DNA of 33,347 nucleotides from Pseudomonadales bacterium (GTDB lineage: Bacteria; Pseudomonadota; Gammaproteobacteria; Pseudomonadales; Azotimanducaceae), in contig JADHNU010000028.1 in NCBI GenBank assembly GCA_016779325.1, positions 1 through 33,347 of the forward strand. Reading direction: 5' to 3'. Position numbers and translations under genes: made by a program. Position 1 is the stretch's first letter. The number at the start of each line of letters is the position of its first letter. Of this stretch, positions 14,554 to 22,355 are shown one piece after another. The notes under the pieces were generated by a model, which did not search any database, was not told the origin of the DNA, and was given only the letters and a program-made list of their open reading frames with translations.

Positions 14554-14622
14554 GGTTCCCCCTGGCCTGTTGAGGCAGGCTCGGGCTATGGTGCTGACAA
14601 CCTTCACTGGGAATTTTTTGCT

Positions 14623-15543
14623 ATGTCCGAACAACCCACCGTTGGTCCCTTTGTTGACTATCTAAAGGGGCTCCAAGATCGCATCGTGGCCGGGCTTGAG
14701 GCCGCGGATGGGGAAGCCACCTTCCTTCGGGAGGAAATTGCGACGGATGGGGGGGGGCTCTCCCGGCCTCGGGTCCTAGCCGATGGCCCGGTGATTGAAA
14801 AGGCCGCCGTGCAGTTCACCCATTCCGTGGGCGCTTCCCTGCCCCCGGCGGCCACGGAACGCCATCCGCATTTGGCGGGGCGGGGCTTTCAGGCCGGGGC
14901 CGTGTCCCTCATTGTGCATCCTCGAAACCCCTATGCGCCGACGACCCACATGAACATCCGCCTCTTCGTGGTGGATGGCGCCGGGGACGAGCCCGGGGCC
15001 TGGTATTTTGGTGGCGGCTTCGACCTCACCCCCTACTACGGCTTTGATGACGACGCGGTGCATTGGCACCGAACCTGCGAGGCGGCCCTCGAGGGCCATG
15101 GGGAAGGCCTTTACCCCCGCCTTAAAGCCTGGTGCGATGAGTACTTCGTGCTCACCCATCGGCAGGAACAGCGCGGCCTTGGCGGCATTTTCTTCGACGA
15201 CTGGACCGAAGGGGGCTTTGCAGCGGCTCGGGCCATGACCCAAAGCGTTGGAGACCATCTTCTTCCCGCCTACTTGCCGATTCTTGAGCGTCGGAAGACC
15301 CAGCCCTATGGCGAGCGGGAGCGAGATTTCCAGCTCTATCGGCGAGGGCGCTACGCCGAGTTCAACCTGGCTATCGATCGAGGGACCAAGTACGGCATTC
15401 AATCGGGGCGGCGGATTGAGTCCGTGCTGGCGTCCCTACCTCCCCTCTGCACCTGGAAGTACAACTGGCAGCCCGAACCGGGTACGCCGGAGGCGGCGCT
15501 GTACGAGCGTTATCTGGTGCCGCGGGACTGGCTCACAGATTGA
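14623..15543 (+). CDS. hemF: Oxygen-dependent coproporphyrinogen-III oxidase
   Basis: A 306-residue protein, close to the 299 residues of E. coli HemF. It converts coproporphyrinogen III to protoporphyrinogen IX by two oxidative decarboxylations using O2, in the cytoplasm. Family blocks are present end to end: [79 protein letters not shown] and the C-terminal [12 protein letters not shown]. The conserved histidines are intact. I chose ATG 14623, where homology begins; a longer upstream frame is spurious and the ribosome-binding site is weak (GGGA). Codons 43-45 are encoded inside a nine-G run. The usual pseudomonad neighbours (aroE, yrdC) are absent and the gene instead borders the DnaA-box region. 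Confidence 0.95.
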   Translation: MSEQPTVGPFVDYLKGLQDRIVAGLEAADGEATFLREEIATDGGGLSRPRVLADGPVIEKAAVQFTHSVGASLPPAATERHPHLAGRGFQAGAVSLIVHPRNPYAPTTHMNIRLFVVDGAGDEPGAWYFGGGFDLTPYYGFDDDAVHWHRTCEAALEGHGEGLYPRLKAWCDEYFVLTHRQEQRGLGGIFFDDWTEGGFAAARAMTQSVGDHLLPAYLPILERRKTQPYGERERDFQLYRRGRYAEFNLAIDRGTKYGIQSGRRIESVLASLPPLCTWKYNWQPEPGTPEAALYERYLVPRDWLTD

Positions 15544-15633
15544 TCGCGCAAAGTGCCCGACGCGACGTCAAATCTTTGGCGTTTGTCCACAGAATCTGTG
15601 GATAAGGTTGGGGAAAACTCCCCTTCGTTGGAC

Positions 15634-15662
15634 GAGAGCCCCCTATTCACGGGCGCTCTTTC
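15634..15662 (+). terminator. Weak hairpin downstream of hemF
   Basis: GAGAGCCC (15634-15641) and GGGCGCTC (15651-15658) pair with one mismatch around a 9-base loop, followed by TTTC. It could end the hemF transcript about 90 bases after the stop, but it overlaps the putative origin. Confidence 0.3.
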
Positions 15663-15752
15663 AAACTGGTCAATTTTTGAACAAATCTTAATAATTTATA
15701 ATTATCAGACAGTTATGAGATCTTTTTGTGAAGAAAGTGAGGAGGGAGGAGT

Positions 15753-15785
15753 AAGCGCGGCCAGTTTCCCACCTCGGCCGCGCTT
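15753..15785. repeat. 10-bp inverted repeat next to a DnaA box
   Basis: AAGCGCGGCC (15753-15762) and GGCCGCGCTT (15776-15785) are perfect complements around a 13-base loop. The right arm touches the perfect DnaA box at 15785-15793. There is no U-tract in either direction, so a terminator is less likely than a structural element of the origin-like region. Confidence 0.6.
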
Positions 15786-15822
15786 GTGCATAACCTCAGC
15801 CGTTGATCACCTCCGTGACGCT

Positions 15823-17094
15823 TCAGCTATTGCCTTTGCCGCGGGGATAGGCATCGACAGTCCGCCAAACCCGCAGCAGATTCCCCCCAAGAATCCCCTT
15901 AATTTCTGCTTCGCTATAGCCCCGGGAGAGCAGCCCGGCGATCAGGTGGGGATAGGCGGCCACGTCGAGCATGCCCGTGGGGAGCGTATCGCCAACGCCG
16001 TCGAAATCCGTCCCAATGCCCACGGCGCTCATGCCGGCGATGCCGGCGATGTAATCCACGTGGTCCAGCACGTGCGCGAGGGTGGCGCGCAGGTAGGGGT
16101 GGGCTTCCGCGTATTCGGCGCGCCAGGCCCGGGCGGCTTCGCTATCCCGCGCTTCGCCGCTCTCGCGAAGGTAGGCCTGAAAGGCTTGGGTGGCTTGCTC
16201 ACTGCTACGCCGGGAAGCCTGGCTCAGGAAGGACGAGCCAATGTTGACCATGACGACGCCGCCCTTCTCGCCGATGGCCCGGAGCAGCGCATCATCGGGG
16301 TTGCGCAGAAAGCCAGGAATGAAGTGTCGGGCGCTGGAATGGGACGCGATCACGGGCACCGCCGAGAGTTCGAGAATCTGATAGGCGGCCTTATCGGACA
16401 CATGGGAGAGATCGAGCATGATGCCCGCATCATTCAAGGCCGGCACGAGCGCCTTGCCCAAAGGGGATAGGCCATCCCAGCGCTCGTTAATGTCATAGGA
16501 GGAATCGGAGAGCGCGTTACTCCGAGAATGCGCCAGGGAAGCGTAGCGAATCCCGCGATCACGCCAGTGGGCGACCTCGTCTACGGAGCGAATGGGGCCG
16601 GCGTTCTCCATACCCATGGGCAGGGAAATTTTGCCCGCCTGGTAGTTGGCTACCAGCTCCCCTGGGCTCTTCGCCAGGGCAAACTTATCCGAATCGGCGG
16701 CAACTAGGGCTTCTACGGAGTCGATCAGGCGATCCGCGAGCGCCGAGCCCTGGTCCTGGGCGTCCACCTCCGCCGGGATGTAGATGGACATAAAGGGTGC
16801 ATCAAGGCCCCCGGCCACGGCCCGGGGATAGTCGAAATCGCCCCCTTCCGTGGCTTCGCTCACATCTACCCAGCCGCGCTCCAGGCGGTAGGGCACATCG
16901 ACGTGGGTATCAATGATGATGGACTCTGCCGCGATCCGGCGCGCCTCTGGCATAAAGGCCCGAACTTCCGCAGGCAGGCTGGGCAAACGCTCGGCCAGGC
17001 CCTGGCCGTAGCTTGGCGGGTGGGCATCGCCGGCTTGGCTAAGGGGCGCCAGGGTGAGTGCGGAAAGGGTCCATGCTAGAGTCAAAAATCCCAT
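15823..17094 (-). CDS. Membrane dipeptidase (renal dipeptidase family), exported
   Basis: A 423-residue zinc peptidase of family M19. An N-terminal signal peptide is visible (MGFLTLAWTLSALTLAPLSQAGDA), so the enzyme acts in the periplasm or outer envelope. The binuclear zinc ligands are present: H64-x-D66 in DTHVDVPYR, E163 in MGMENAG, H231 in LDLSHVSDKA and H252 in ASHSSAR. GIGTDFDGVGD closes the active-site set. The family cleaves dipeptides, including some with D-residues, and dehydropeptides. I chose ATG 17094 with GGGAG 7 bases upstream; longer frames run into the divergent gene. It diverges from NhaC across a 102-base gap with two inverted repeats. It ends beside the DnaA-box region, which separates it from hemF. 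Confidence 0.92.
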   Translation of the reverse strand: MGFLTLAWTLSALTLAPLSQAGDAHPPSYGQGLAERLPSLPAEVRAFMPEARRIAAESIIIDTHVDVPYRLERGWVDVSEATEGGDFDYPRAVAGGLDAPFMSIYIPAEVDAQDQGSALADRLIDSVEALVAADSDKFALAKSPGELVANYQAGKISLPMGMENAGPIRSVDEVAHWRDRGIRYASLAHSRSNALSDSSYDINERWDGLSPLGKALVPALNDAGIMLDLSHVSDKAAYQILELSAVPVIASHSSARHFIPGFLRNPDDALLRAIGEKGGVVMVNIGSSFLSQASRRSSEQATQAFQAYLRESGEARDSEAARAWRAEYAEAHPYLRATLAHVLDHVDYIAGIAGMSAVGIGTDFDGVGDTLPTGMLDVAAYPHLIAGLLSRGYSEAEIKGILGGNLLRVWRTVDAYPRGKGNS

Positions 17095-17122
17095 CGTGGT
17101 CTCCCGGTGAGGACGCATTGCG

Positions 17123-17137
17123 CTTGGCTGTGCCAAG
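17123..17137. promoter_or_regulatory. Inverted repeat 1, candidate operator
   Basis: CTTGGC-TGT-GCCAAG is a perfect 6-bp inverted repeat in the gap between the divergent dipeptidase and NhaC genes. It shares the CTTGG...CCAAG core with a second repeat about 45 bases away. Confidence 0.4.
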
Positions 17138-17169
17138 ACGCTCCGCCCCGAGCCTAGCACCGCGGTTCC

Positions 17170-17181
17170 CTTGGCCCCAAG
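17170..17181. promoter_or_regulatory. Inverted repeat 2, candidate operator
   Basis: CTTGG-CC-CCAAG is a perfect inverted repeat 15 bases before the NhaC GTG start. It has the same half-site as the repeat at 17123-17137 but a shorter spacer, and may overlap the NhaC ribosome-binding region. Confidence 0.35.
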
Positions 17182-17196
17182 CCCGAAGGCGTTCCC

Positions 17197-18666
17197 GTGA
17201 GCCCAGCCGAAAAGCCCGCTCCCACTCTCCTCGAGGCCCTTGCGCCCCTGGTGTTCCTTGTCGGCCTCCTTGGCGCCTCCGTCGCGCTGTATGGAGAAGA
17301 CAGTTCCTACGGCCCGAATCAAATTGCCCTGCTGCTGGCCGCTATTGTTGCGGGGCTCCTCGGGCTGCGCCGGGGCCATCGCTGGGCCGCGCTCGAGGCG
17401 GCCATGGTGCGCTCCATTTCCGTCACCATGCCTGCCTGCCTGATCCTGCTGGCCGTTGGCGCCCTCATTGGCGCATGGATCTTGTCCGGCACCGTGCCGT
17501 ACTTGATTCTGCTGGCCGCGGAACTCCTCGCCCCGGACTGGTATTACGCCGCGGCGTGCCTGATTTGCGCCCTCATTTCCCTGTCCATCGGCAGCTCCTG
17601 GACGACCGCGGGGACCGTAGGCATCGCGCTGATTGGCGCAGCCGAGGCCCTGGGTCTGTCCCCCGTGATCACCGCCGGGGCGATCATTTCCGGGGCCTAC
17701 TTCGGCGATAAGATGTCGCCCCTCTCGGAAACGACGAACCTTGCGGCGGCGGTGGCGGAAACGGACCTCTTTGCCCACATCCGTACCATGCTGTGGACCG
17801 CCCTGCCCTCCTTGGCCCTCACCCTTATCCTTTTTTCCTGGCTGAGCGCGGCTCCGGAAACCCTGGGGGACGATATTTTTGCCCAGCTCGAGCGGGCCCT
17901 CGATGAAGAGTACGCGTTGGGGCCGCTCAGCCTGCTGCCCCTGGCCCTGTTGCTGGTGCTGTCGGCTTTGCGCTATCCGCCGGTCCCCGTTATTGCGGCG
18001 GGCACCCTAAGTGCGGTGGCCCTGGCTTTGGTCACCCAATACCCCGCCACCCAGTCCCAGGCCCCAGCTGGGAGCGATGGCCTCGCCGGCGCCCTAGCCG
18101 GCGCTTGGACCGTGCTCTATGCGGGCTTCGAGAGCCAGAGCTCGGTGGCCAGCGTCGCCGACCTTCTCACCCGGGGGGGCATGATCAGCATGCTCAACAC
18201 GGTCTGGCTCATCCTCTGCGCTATGGTCTTCGGCGGCGTATTGGAGGCCACGGGCGCCCTCAGCCGGCTGGTGACAGCGCTCCTTTCCTTCGTCCGCGGC
18301 GTGGCGAGCCTTCAGGTCACAACCTTAGCTACGGGCGTCGCCACCAACGTGCTGGCCGCGGACCAGTACATGGCGGTGTCCATCCCCGGGCGCCTGTTTC
18401 AGGGCGCCTACGAGCAGCGCGGTGTTCACCGCCTGAATCTGTCGAGGAACTTAGAAGATGGGGGCACGCTCACCTCCGTGCTCGTGCCCTGGAACACCTG
18501 CGGGGCCTATATGGCGGCCACCCTCGGGGTGGGTACGCTCGCCTATTTGCCTTACTGCTTCTTTAATCTCACGTCCTTCGCCCTGGCCGTGCTCTGGGCC
18601 TTGCTGGGCATAGGGTTGGTAGCCCCAGACGGCGAGACGCAGGACACATCCGTGCTGGCGCCCTAG
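17197..18666 (+). CDS. nhaC: NhaC-family Na+/H+ antiporter
   Basis: A 489-residue polytopic inner-membrane protein with about 11-12 hydrophobic segments. The family fingerprint is ISLSIGSSWTTAGTVGIA followed by ITAGAIISGAYFGDKMSPLS and ETTNLAA; the C-terminal half has ATNVLAADQYMAV, SRNLEDGGTLTSVLVPWNTCGAY and CFFNLTSFALA. The family exchanges Na+ for protons, though some relatives exchange malate/lactate or other organic ions, so the precise ion is inferred. Translation starts at GTG 17197 with GAAGG about 7 bases upstream. It is divergent from the dipeptidase and 33 bases upstream of the SMP-30-like gene, so cotranscription with the lactonase/hydrolase pair is possible. Sodium-driven uptake would suit a marine cell. 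Confidence 0.88.
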   Translation: MSPAEKPAPTLLEALAPLVFLVGLLGASVALYGEDSSYGPNQIALLLAAIVAGLLGLRRGHRWAALEAAMVRSISVTMPACLILLAVGALIGAWILSGTVPYLILLAAELLAPDWYYAAACLICALISLSIGSSWTTAGTVGIALIGAAEALGLSPVITAGAIISGAYFGDKMSPLSETTNLAAAVAETDLFAHIRTMLWTALPSLALTLILFSWLSAAPETLGDDIFAQLERALDEEYALGPLSLLPLALLLVLSALRYPPVPVIAAGTLSAVALALVTQYPATQSQAPAGSDGLAGALAGAWTVLYAGFESQSSVASVADLLTRGGMISMLNTVWLILCAMVFGGVLEATGALSRLVTALLSFVRGVASLQVTTLATGVATNVLAADQYMAVSIPGRLFQGAYEQRGVHRLNLSRNLEDGGTLTSVLVPWNTCGAYMAATLGVGTLAYLPYCFFNLTSFALAVLWALLGIGLVAPDGETQDTSVLAP

Positions 18667-18699
18667 GGGCCCGGCTAAGAAAAAAGGGGGAGGAAAAGC

Positions 18700-19644
18700 A
18701 TGAGCACGCAAGAAACCTGGCGGCCGACCACGGAAATCACAACGGGGCTTCGTTTCCCCGAGGGGCCAGTTGCCCTGGCCGACGGTCGCGTGTTGCTGGT
18801 GGAGATCGCGCGAGGAACGATCACGGAGGTGGCGCCCGATGGCGCCCAGCGGATCGTCGCTCAGCCTGGGGGCGGGCCCAACGGCGCGGCCCTTGGTCCT
18901 GATGGCGCCCTTTACGTCTGCAACAACGGCGGCTTCCTTTGGCATGAACGCGATGGGCGGCTCTACCCCGGCGATCAACCGGAGGACTACAGCGGGGGAC
19001 GCATTGAACGCATTGATCTGGCGACGGGGGACGTTACCGTGCTCTACGACGCCTGCGACGGCCGCCCGCTCCGGGGGCCGAACGATCTGGTCTTTGATCG
19101 CGCGGGCGGATTTTGGTTTACGGACCATGGGAAGAACCGGCCCCAGGACCGGGACCGCACCGGCGTGTTTTATGGGAAAGCCGACGGCAGCAGCATTAAA
19201 CAGGTGATCTTCCCCTTGGAGGGCCCGAATGGTATTGGCCTGTCCCCCGCGGAGGATGCGCTCTACGTTGCGGAAACCCTCACCGGTCGCGTCTGGGAAT
19301 GGCGTCTAAGCGCGCCCGGCGTGCTCGCCGACGCCCGTCGGGATCGCCCCGATGGCGGTCGGCTCTTGCCCGCCCCGCCCGGCTATTTACTTTATGACTC
19401 TCTGGCCGTGGACAGCCTGGGCCGGGTCTGCGTGGCAACCCTTATCCAGGGGGGGATTACGGTGATCGACCCCGTAGCCAATACGGCGGAGCTGCGGCGC
19501 TTTGACGACATCCTGACAACAAATATTTGCTTCGGCGGTCCGGATTTGCGCACCGCCTATCTCACGCTTTCCTCCACGGGACGTTTGGTAAGCGTTCCCT
19601 GGGACGCCCCGGGGCTCACGCTGAATTTCTCGGGGGGCGCATAA
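18700..19644 (+). CDS. SMP-30/gluconolactonase family protein
   Basis: A 314-residue six-bladed beta-propeller of the SMP-30/LRE family. The divalent-metal ligands expected from human SMP-30 can be placed: E21 in RFPEGPVAL, N128 in RGPNDLVFD, N177 in EGPNGIGLSP and D233 in YDSLAVDSLG. Internal repeats (DGALYVCNN, DALYVAETLTG) mark the blades. Family members hydrolyse sugar or other lactones, and the substrate here is unknown. No signal peptide is seen, so it is probably cytoplasmic. GGGGGAGG lies close before ATG 18700. The stop TAA abuts the ATG of the following alpha/beta hydrolase, implying a two-enzyme operon that may process one compound in sequence. Confidence 0.9.
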   Translation: MSTQETWRPTTEITTGLRFPEGPVALADGRVLLVEIARGTITEVAPDGAQRIVAQPGGGPNGAALGPDGALYVCNNGGFLWHERDGRLYPGDQPEDYSGGRIERIDLATGDVTVLYDACDGRPLRGPNDLVFDRAGGFWFTDHGKNRPQDRDRTGVFYGKADGSSIKQVIFPLEGPNGIGLSPAEDALYVAETLTGRVWEWRLSAPGVLADARRDRPDGGRLLPAPPGYLLYDSLAVDSLGRVCVATLIQGGITVIDPVANTAELRRFDDILTTNICFGGPDLRTAYLTLSSTGRLVSVPWDAPGLTLNFSGGA

Positions 19645-20424
19645 ATGGAAAAGACCCTCACCCGCAACGGCGTAACCCTCTTCTATGAAGTGCTCGGCTC
19701 GGGGCCAACGCTGCTATTGAGCCACGGCTTTGGCGCCTCGGCCGCCATGTGGGCCCCCCAGCGTGCGGTGCTCAGTGAGCATTACCAGCTCATCCTCTGG
19801 GATATGCGAGGCCACGCCCGGAGCGACAGCCCCGACGCCGAGTCGGCCTACAGTGAAGCGGAGACCGTTGCCGATATGGCGGCCATTCTCGATGCGGAGG
19901 GCGTGAGCGGGGCGCTCATTGGCGGCCTCTCCCTGGGCGGCTATATGTCCTTGGCCTTTGCCTGCACTTATCCAGAACGGGTTCGGGGGCTGCTGCTCTT
20001 CGATACGGGGCCGGGCTATAAGCAGGACGCCGCCCGGGAGAAATGGAATGGTTTTGCCCGTCGGCAGGCCGAGAAGTATGAAACTCGGGGCCTGGATGCG
20101 GCGCCGAAGGGGCCAGAAACGGCCGGGGCTTCGCATCGTTCGGCCCGCGGGCTGGCCCAGGCGGCTCGGGGCATGCTGGCGCAGGTGGATGCCCGCGTGA
20201 TCGAAAGTTTGAGCGCCGTTTCCGTGCCAACCCTCGTGCTGGTGGGGGCCGAAGATGCGCCTTATCTGGCCGCGGCCAACTACATGGCGGAGAAGATTCC
20301 CCAGGGCGAATTGGTGGTCGTGCCGGACGCCGGTCACGCGGCCAACCTCGATCAGCCCGACGCCTTTAACCGGGCCGTGCTTGGCTTTTTGGCCGCGCAC
20401 TTTTCCCCCGCGCAAGGGTTGTGA
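19645..20424 (+). CDS. Alpha/beta hydrolase
   Basis: A 259-residue alpha/beta-hydrolase-fold protein. The oxyanion segment is LLLSHGFGASAAMW, the nucleophile elbow is GGLSLGGYM with S96, the acid is D204 (VGAEDAP) and the histidine is H231 (DAGHAANLDQP). The full triad is intact. The cap domain is small, as in enol-lactone hydrolases and MhpC-like C-C hydrolases; 3-oxoadipate enol-lactonase is a resemblance only. The start codon follows the SMP-30 gene stop with no spacing, so translation is coupled. Together they could open a lactone and then hydrolyse a product, which is an inference from proximity. Confidence 0.88.
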   Translation: MEKTLTRNGVTLFYEVLGSGPTLLLSHGFGASAAMWAPQRAVLSEHYQLILWDMRGHARSDSPDAESAYSEAETVADMAAILDAEGVSGALIGGLSLGGYMSLAFACTYPERVRGLLLFDTGPGYKQDAAREKWNGFARRQAEKYETRGLDAAPKGPETAGASHRSARGLAQAARGMLAQVDARVIESLSAVSVPTLVLVGAEDAPYLAAANYMAEKIPQGELVVVPDAGHAANLDQPDAFNRAVLGFLAAHFSPAQGL

Positions 20425-20446
20425 ACTCGGCTGCCCCGTGTACACT
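20419..20446 (+). promoter_or_regulatory. Possible promoter for exbD
   Basis: TTGTGA (20419-20424) overlaps the hydrolase stop and is followed by a 16-base spacer and TACACT (20441-20446), about 70 bases before the GTG start at 20516. Confidence 0.35.
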
Positions 20447-20515
20447 CCAAAACCTTGGGTAGGGACTTAAATTCGCGAAAGCGGACAGGGTCATAAAGCA
20501 ACAGGAGAATTATTC

Positions 20516-20932
20516 GTGCGACGTCGGCTCGGAGCCCCGCAAGAGGACGATGAAAGCTCGATTGACTTGACGCCCATGCTGGATGTCGTGTTCATCATGC
20601 TGATCTTCTTCATCGTTACCGCAACGTTCATCAAGGAAGTCGGTCTGGATCTCAACTCCCCCGACCCCAACAAGACGCCGCCGCCCCCGGATCCCGACAA
20701 GCAGAGCATTGTCGTGAAGATCACCAACCGGGATCGTATCTTGATCGCGCAGCGGGATGTCGACTGGCGCTCCGTGCGGGCCAACATCGAGCGGTTGCAT
20801 GCAGAAAACCCGGAGGCGCCGGTGGTGGTGGTGCCCCATGCCGATTCCTCCACGGGCGCCCTGATCCATATCATGGATTCGGCCCGGCAGGCAGGCGTCT
20901 ACGACGTGAAGTTGGGGAATATGGCGGAATAA
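20516..20932 (+). CDS. ExbD/TolR-family biopolymer transport protein, without an adjacent ExbB/TolQ
   Basis: A 138-residue protein with one N-terminal membrane helix (DLTPMLDVVFIMLIFFIVTATF, residues about 17-38). D23 in that helix matches the proton-pathway Asp of ExbD. A proline-rich linker (NKTPPPPDPDK) leads to a periplasmic domain (about 55-135) of the ExbD/TolR fold. Such proteins couple the proton gradient, with ExbB/TolQ, to TonB- or Tol-dependent work at the outer membrane. Translation starts at GTG 20516, with AGGAG at good spacing. No exbB, tonB, tolQ or tolA lies beside it and a strong terminator follows, so the gene appears to be a single-gene unit. Many gammaproteobacteria encode ExbD2 elsewhere in multi-gene operons. 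Confidence 0.92.
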   Translation: MRRRLGAPQEDDESSIDLTPMLDVVFIMLIFFIVTATFIKEVGLDLNSPDPNKTPPPPDPDKQSIVVKITNRDRILIAQRDVDWRSVRANIERLHAENPEAPVVVVPHADSSTGALIHIMDSARQAGVYDVKLGNMAE

Positions 20933-20946
20933 GCCTGACCCTCAGG

Positions 20947-20980
20947 AAAAAAAGGCGCGCTCTCGGCGCGCCTTTTTTTT
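20947..20980. terminator. Strong bidirectional rho-independent terminator
   Basis: An A-run plus GGCGCGC (20954-20960) pairs with GCGCGCC (20966-20972) plus an eight-T run around a 5-base loop. It lies between the convergent exbD and nucleoside transporter genes and works on either strand. Confidence 0.92.
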
Positions 20981-20994
20981 GCCTCGAAAAGCGC

Positions 20995-22236
20995 TCATAA
21001 GCCCGCGACGAGCCCCATCATGGCACCGGTGCTGAGGGTTGCCAGGTTGCCCGAAATCAAGGTTCGCGGCGCCAATTCGAGAATGTCCTCCCGCCGTTCC
21101 GGGCACATGCCAAGGAGGCCGCCAATCATGATGCCAAGGGACCCTAAGTTTGCGAAGCCGCACAGCGCATAGGTAAGGATAAGGGTACTGCGCTCGCTTA
21201 GGGTGCCTTCCGGTAACCCCGTCAGCTGCAGGTAAGCGACGAACTCATTCAAGATGACCTTGCTGCCCAAAAGCGCGCCGGCTGTACTGGCCTCGCTCCA
21301 GGGTACGCCGATCACCCAGGCAAGGGGGGCGAGTAACCAGCCCAGCATGCGCTCAAGGGTGAGGGGTGCGCCGGCGACCTCCGGCGCAAAGCCGAGAAGG
21401 CTATTCGCAAGGGCGGTGAGGGATAGGAACACCACGAGCATGGCGATCACCGCGGCGGCCAGGCGTAGCCCGTCAAGGGTACTTTGGGTGATCGCATCCA
21501 TGGTGGAGCGGTAGCTCACCATGGGGCCCTGGTCGCTCCCTTCGGTGGTACGGTCCGAGGGCACCATCAGGTGAGCCATGACAATCGCGGCGGGCACGCT
21601 CATAACCGAGGCCGCTAGGATATGGCCGAGCGCCCCCGGCAGGGCCGGCTCAAGCACCGTGGCATAGAGAATCATCATGGTGCCGGCCACGGTGGCCATG
21701 CCACAGGTCAGGACAATAAACAGCTCACCCCGGCTCAGGCGCGGCAGCATGGGGCGGATGGCCAGGGGCGCTTCCACCATACCCACAAAAATTGACACGG
21801 CGGCCCCCAGGCCGACGGCGCCCCCAACCTTAAGTGTTTTCCTCAGCAGGCGGCTGAATCCGCTAACGAGCCAGGGCAGGATGCGCCAGTGCCAGCCTAG
21901 GCCCGCGAGGACCGTAAACAGCAGGATTTGGGGAACCACCCGAAACGCCAGGACCGTGCCGTTCTCCGGGTGGGCGACATCAAAGGGCGCGGGGCCGCCG
22001 CTTAGATAGGCGAAAAGAAACTGGGCGCCGGCGAGGCTCGATTCCTCGAGCAAGGCCACCACGGCATTGAGGCTGAGTAGGGCGTCGCGCACCACCGCCA
22101 CCTTAACCAGCAGCAGCGCAAGAACTGCTTGGAGCAGCATGCCGAAGGCCACCAGGCGCCAAGACACCCGGCTTCGCGCCTCGGAGGCGAGCCAGGCCAA
22201 AAGAAGTAGCGCGCCTAGGCCGGCAATTGCCTGCAT
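20995..22236 (-). CDS. NupC-family concentrative nucleoside transporter
   Basis: A 413-residue integral membrane protein of the CNT family with about 9-10 hydrophobic helices. Characteristic segments are GLGAAVSIFVGMVEAPLAIRP, LTCGMATVAGTMMILYA, GSKVILNEFVAYLQL and LTYALCGFANLGSLGIMIGGLLGM. These form the substrate- and ion-binding core in structurally known CNTs. The family imports nucleosides with H+ or Na+; which ion is used here cannot be read, although the E...P and NEF segments suggest a functional transporter. AGGGGGA precedes ATG 22236. It is divergent from the CPT-like kinase across 119 bases and shares the terminator with exbD. Nucleoside scavenging fits a heterotrophic lifestyle. 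Confidence 0.9.
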   Translation of the reverse strand: MQAIAGLGALLLLAWLASEARSRVSWRLVAFGMLLQAVLALLLVKVAVVRDALLSLNAVVALLEESSLAGAQFLFAYLSGGPAPFDVAHPENGTVLAFRVVPQILLFTVLAGLGWHWRILPWLVSGFSRLLRKTLKVGGAVGLGAAVSIFVGMVEAPLAIRPMLPRLSRGELFIVLTCGMATVAGTMMILYATVLEPALPGALGHILAASVMSVPAAIVMAHLMVPSDRTTEGSDQGPMVSYRSTMDAITQSTLDGLRLAAAVIAMLVVFLSLTALANSLLGFAPEVAGAPLTLERMLGWLLAPLAWVIGVPWSEASTAGALLGSKVILNEFVAYLQLTGLPEGTLSERSTLILTYALCGFANLGSLGIMIGGLLGMCPERREDILELAPRTLISGNLATLSTGAMMGLVAGL

Positions 22237-22254
22237 GGCCTGTCCCCCTGATCT

Positions 22255-22284
22255 TTGAACGGTATAGAGGCGCGAGTGTACACC
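22255..22284 (+). promoter_or_regulatory. Possible promoter for the CPT-like/POT genes
   Basis: TTGAAC (22255-22260), an 18-base spacer and TACACC (22279-22284), the latter inside the palindrome GTGTACAC. The predicted start is about 65 bases before ATG 22356. Confidence 0.3.
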
Positions 22285-22355
22285 TCTGGGGCGCCCTGGC
22301 CTTGCATCCGGGGACGCCCTCGCCTACCTTCGCGCGTTCCACCGTGGGAGGATTC

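Larger units (their letters stand above)
15568..15800. other. Putative replication origin or DnaA-binding locus
   Basis: This noncoding stretch contains two perfect TTATNCACA boxes on the minus strand, TGTGGATAA (15597-15605) and TGTGCATAA (15785-15793). Near matches are TTGTCCACA (15583-15591), CTATTCACG (15643-15651) and TGTGAAGAA (15727-15735). The first two boxes in the region face each other across 5 bases. Between them and the right-hand box lies a conspicuously AT-rich segment (about 15671-15735) with AATAATTTATAATTATC and GATCTTTTTGTG, the latter resembling the E. coli oriC 13-mer. CAAATCTT occurs twice (15569-15576, 15682-15689), a GATC site lies at about 15720, and a purine tract runs to about 15755. 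Classical origin neighbours (dnaA, rpmH, mnmG) are absent, so a datA- or DARS-like DnaA site is an alternative. Confidence 0.5.

Noticed and set aside
15553-16470. Long plus-strand frame across the DnaA-box region and into the dipeptidase
   Set aside because: Its C-terminal two thirds are antisense to a clear M19 peptidase, and its N-terminal part is the AT-rich noncoding region.
17095-17196. Sodium or other riboswitch before NhaC
   Set aside because: The gap is only 102 bases and holds two short inverted repeats but no recognisable aptamer pattern.
17095-17778. Minus-strand frame extending the membrane dipeptidase upstream
   Set aside because: It is antisense to NhaC and rich in Gly, Gln and Arg; the signal peptide and Shine-Dalgarno site place the start at 17094.
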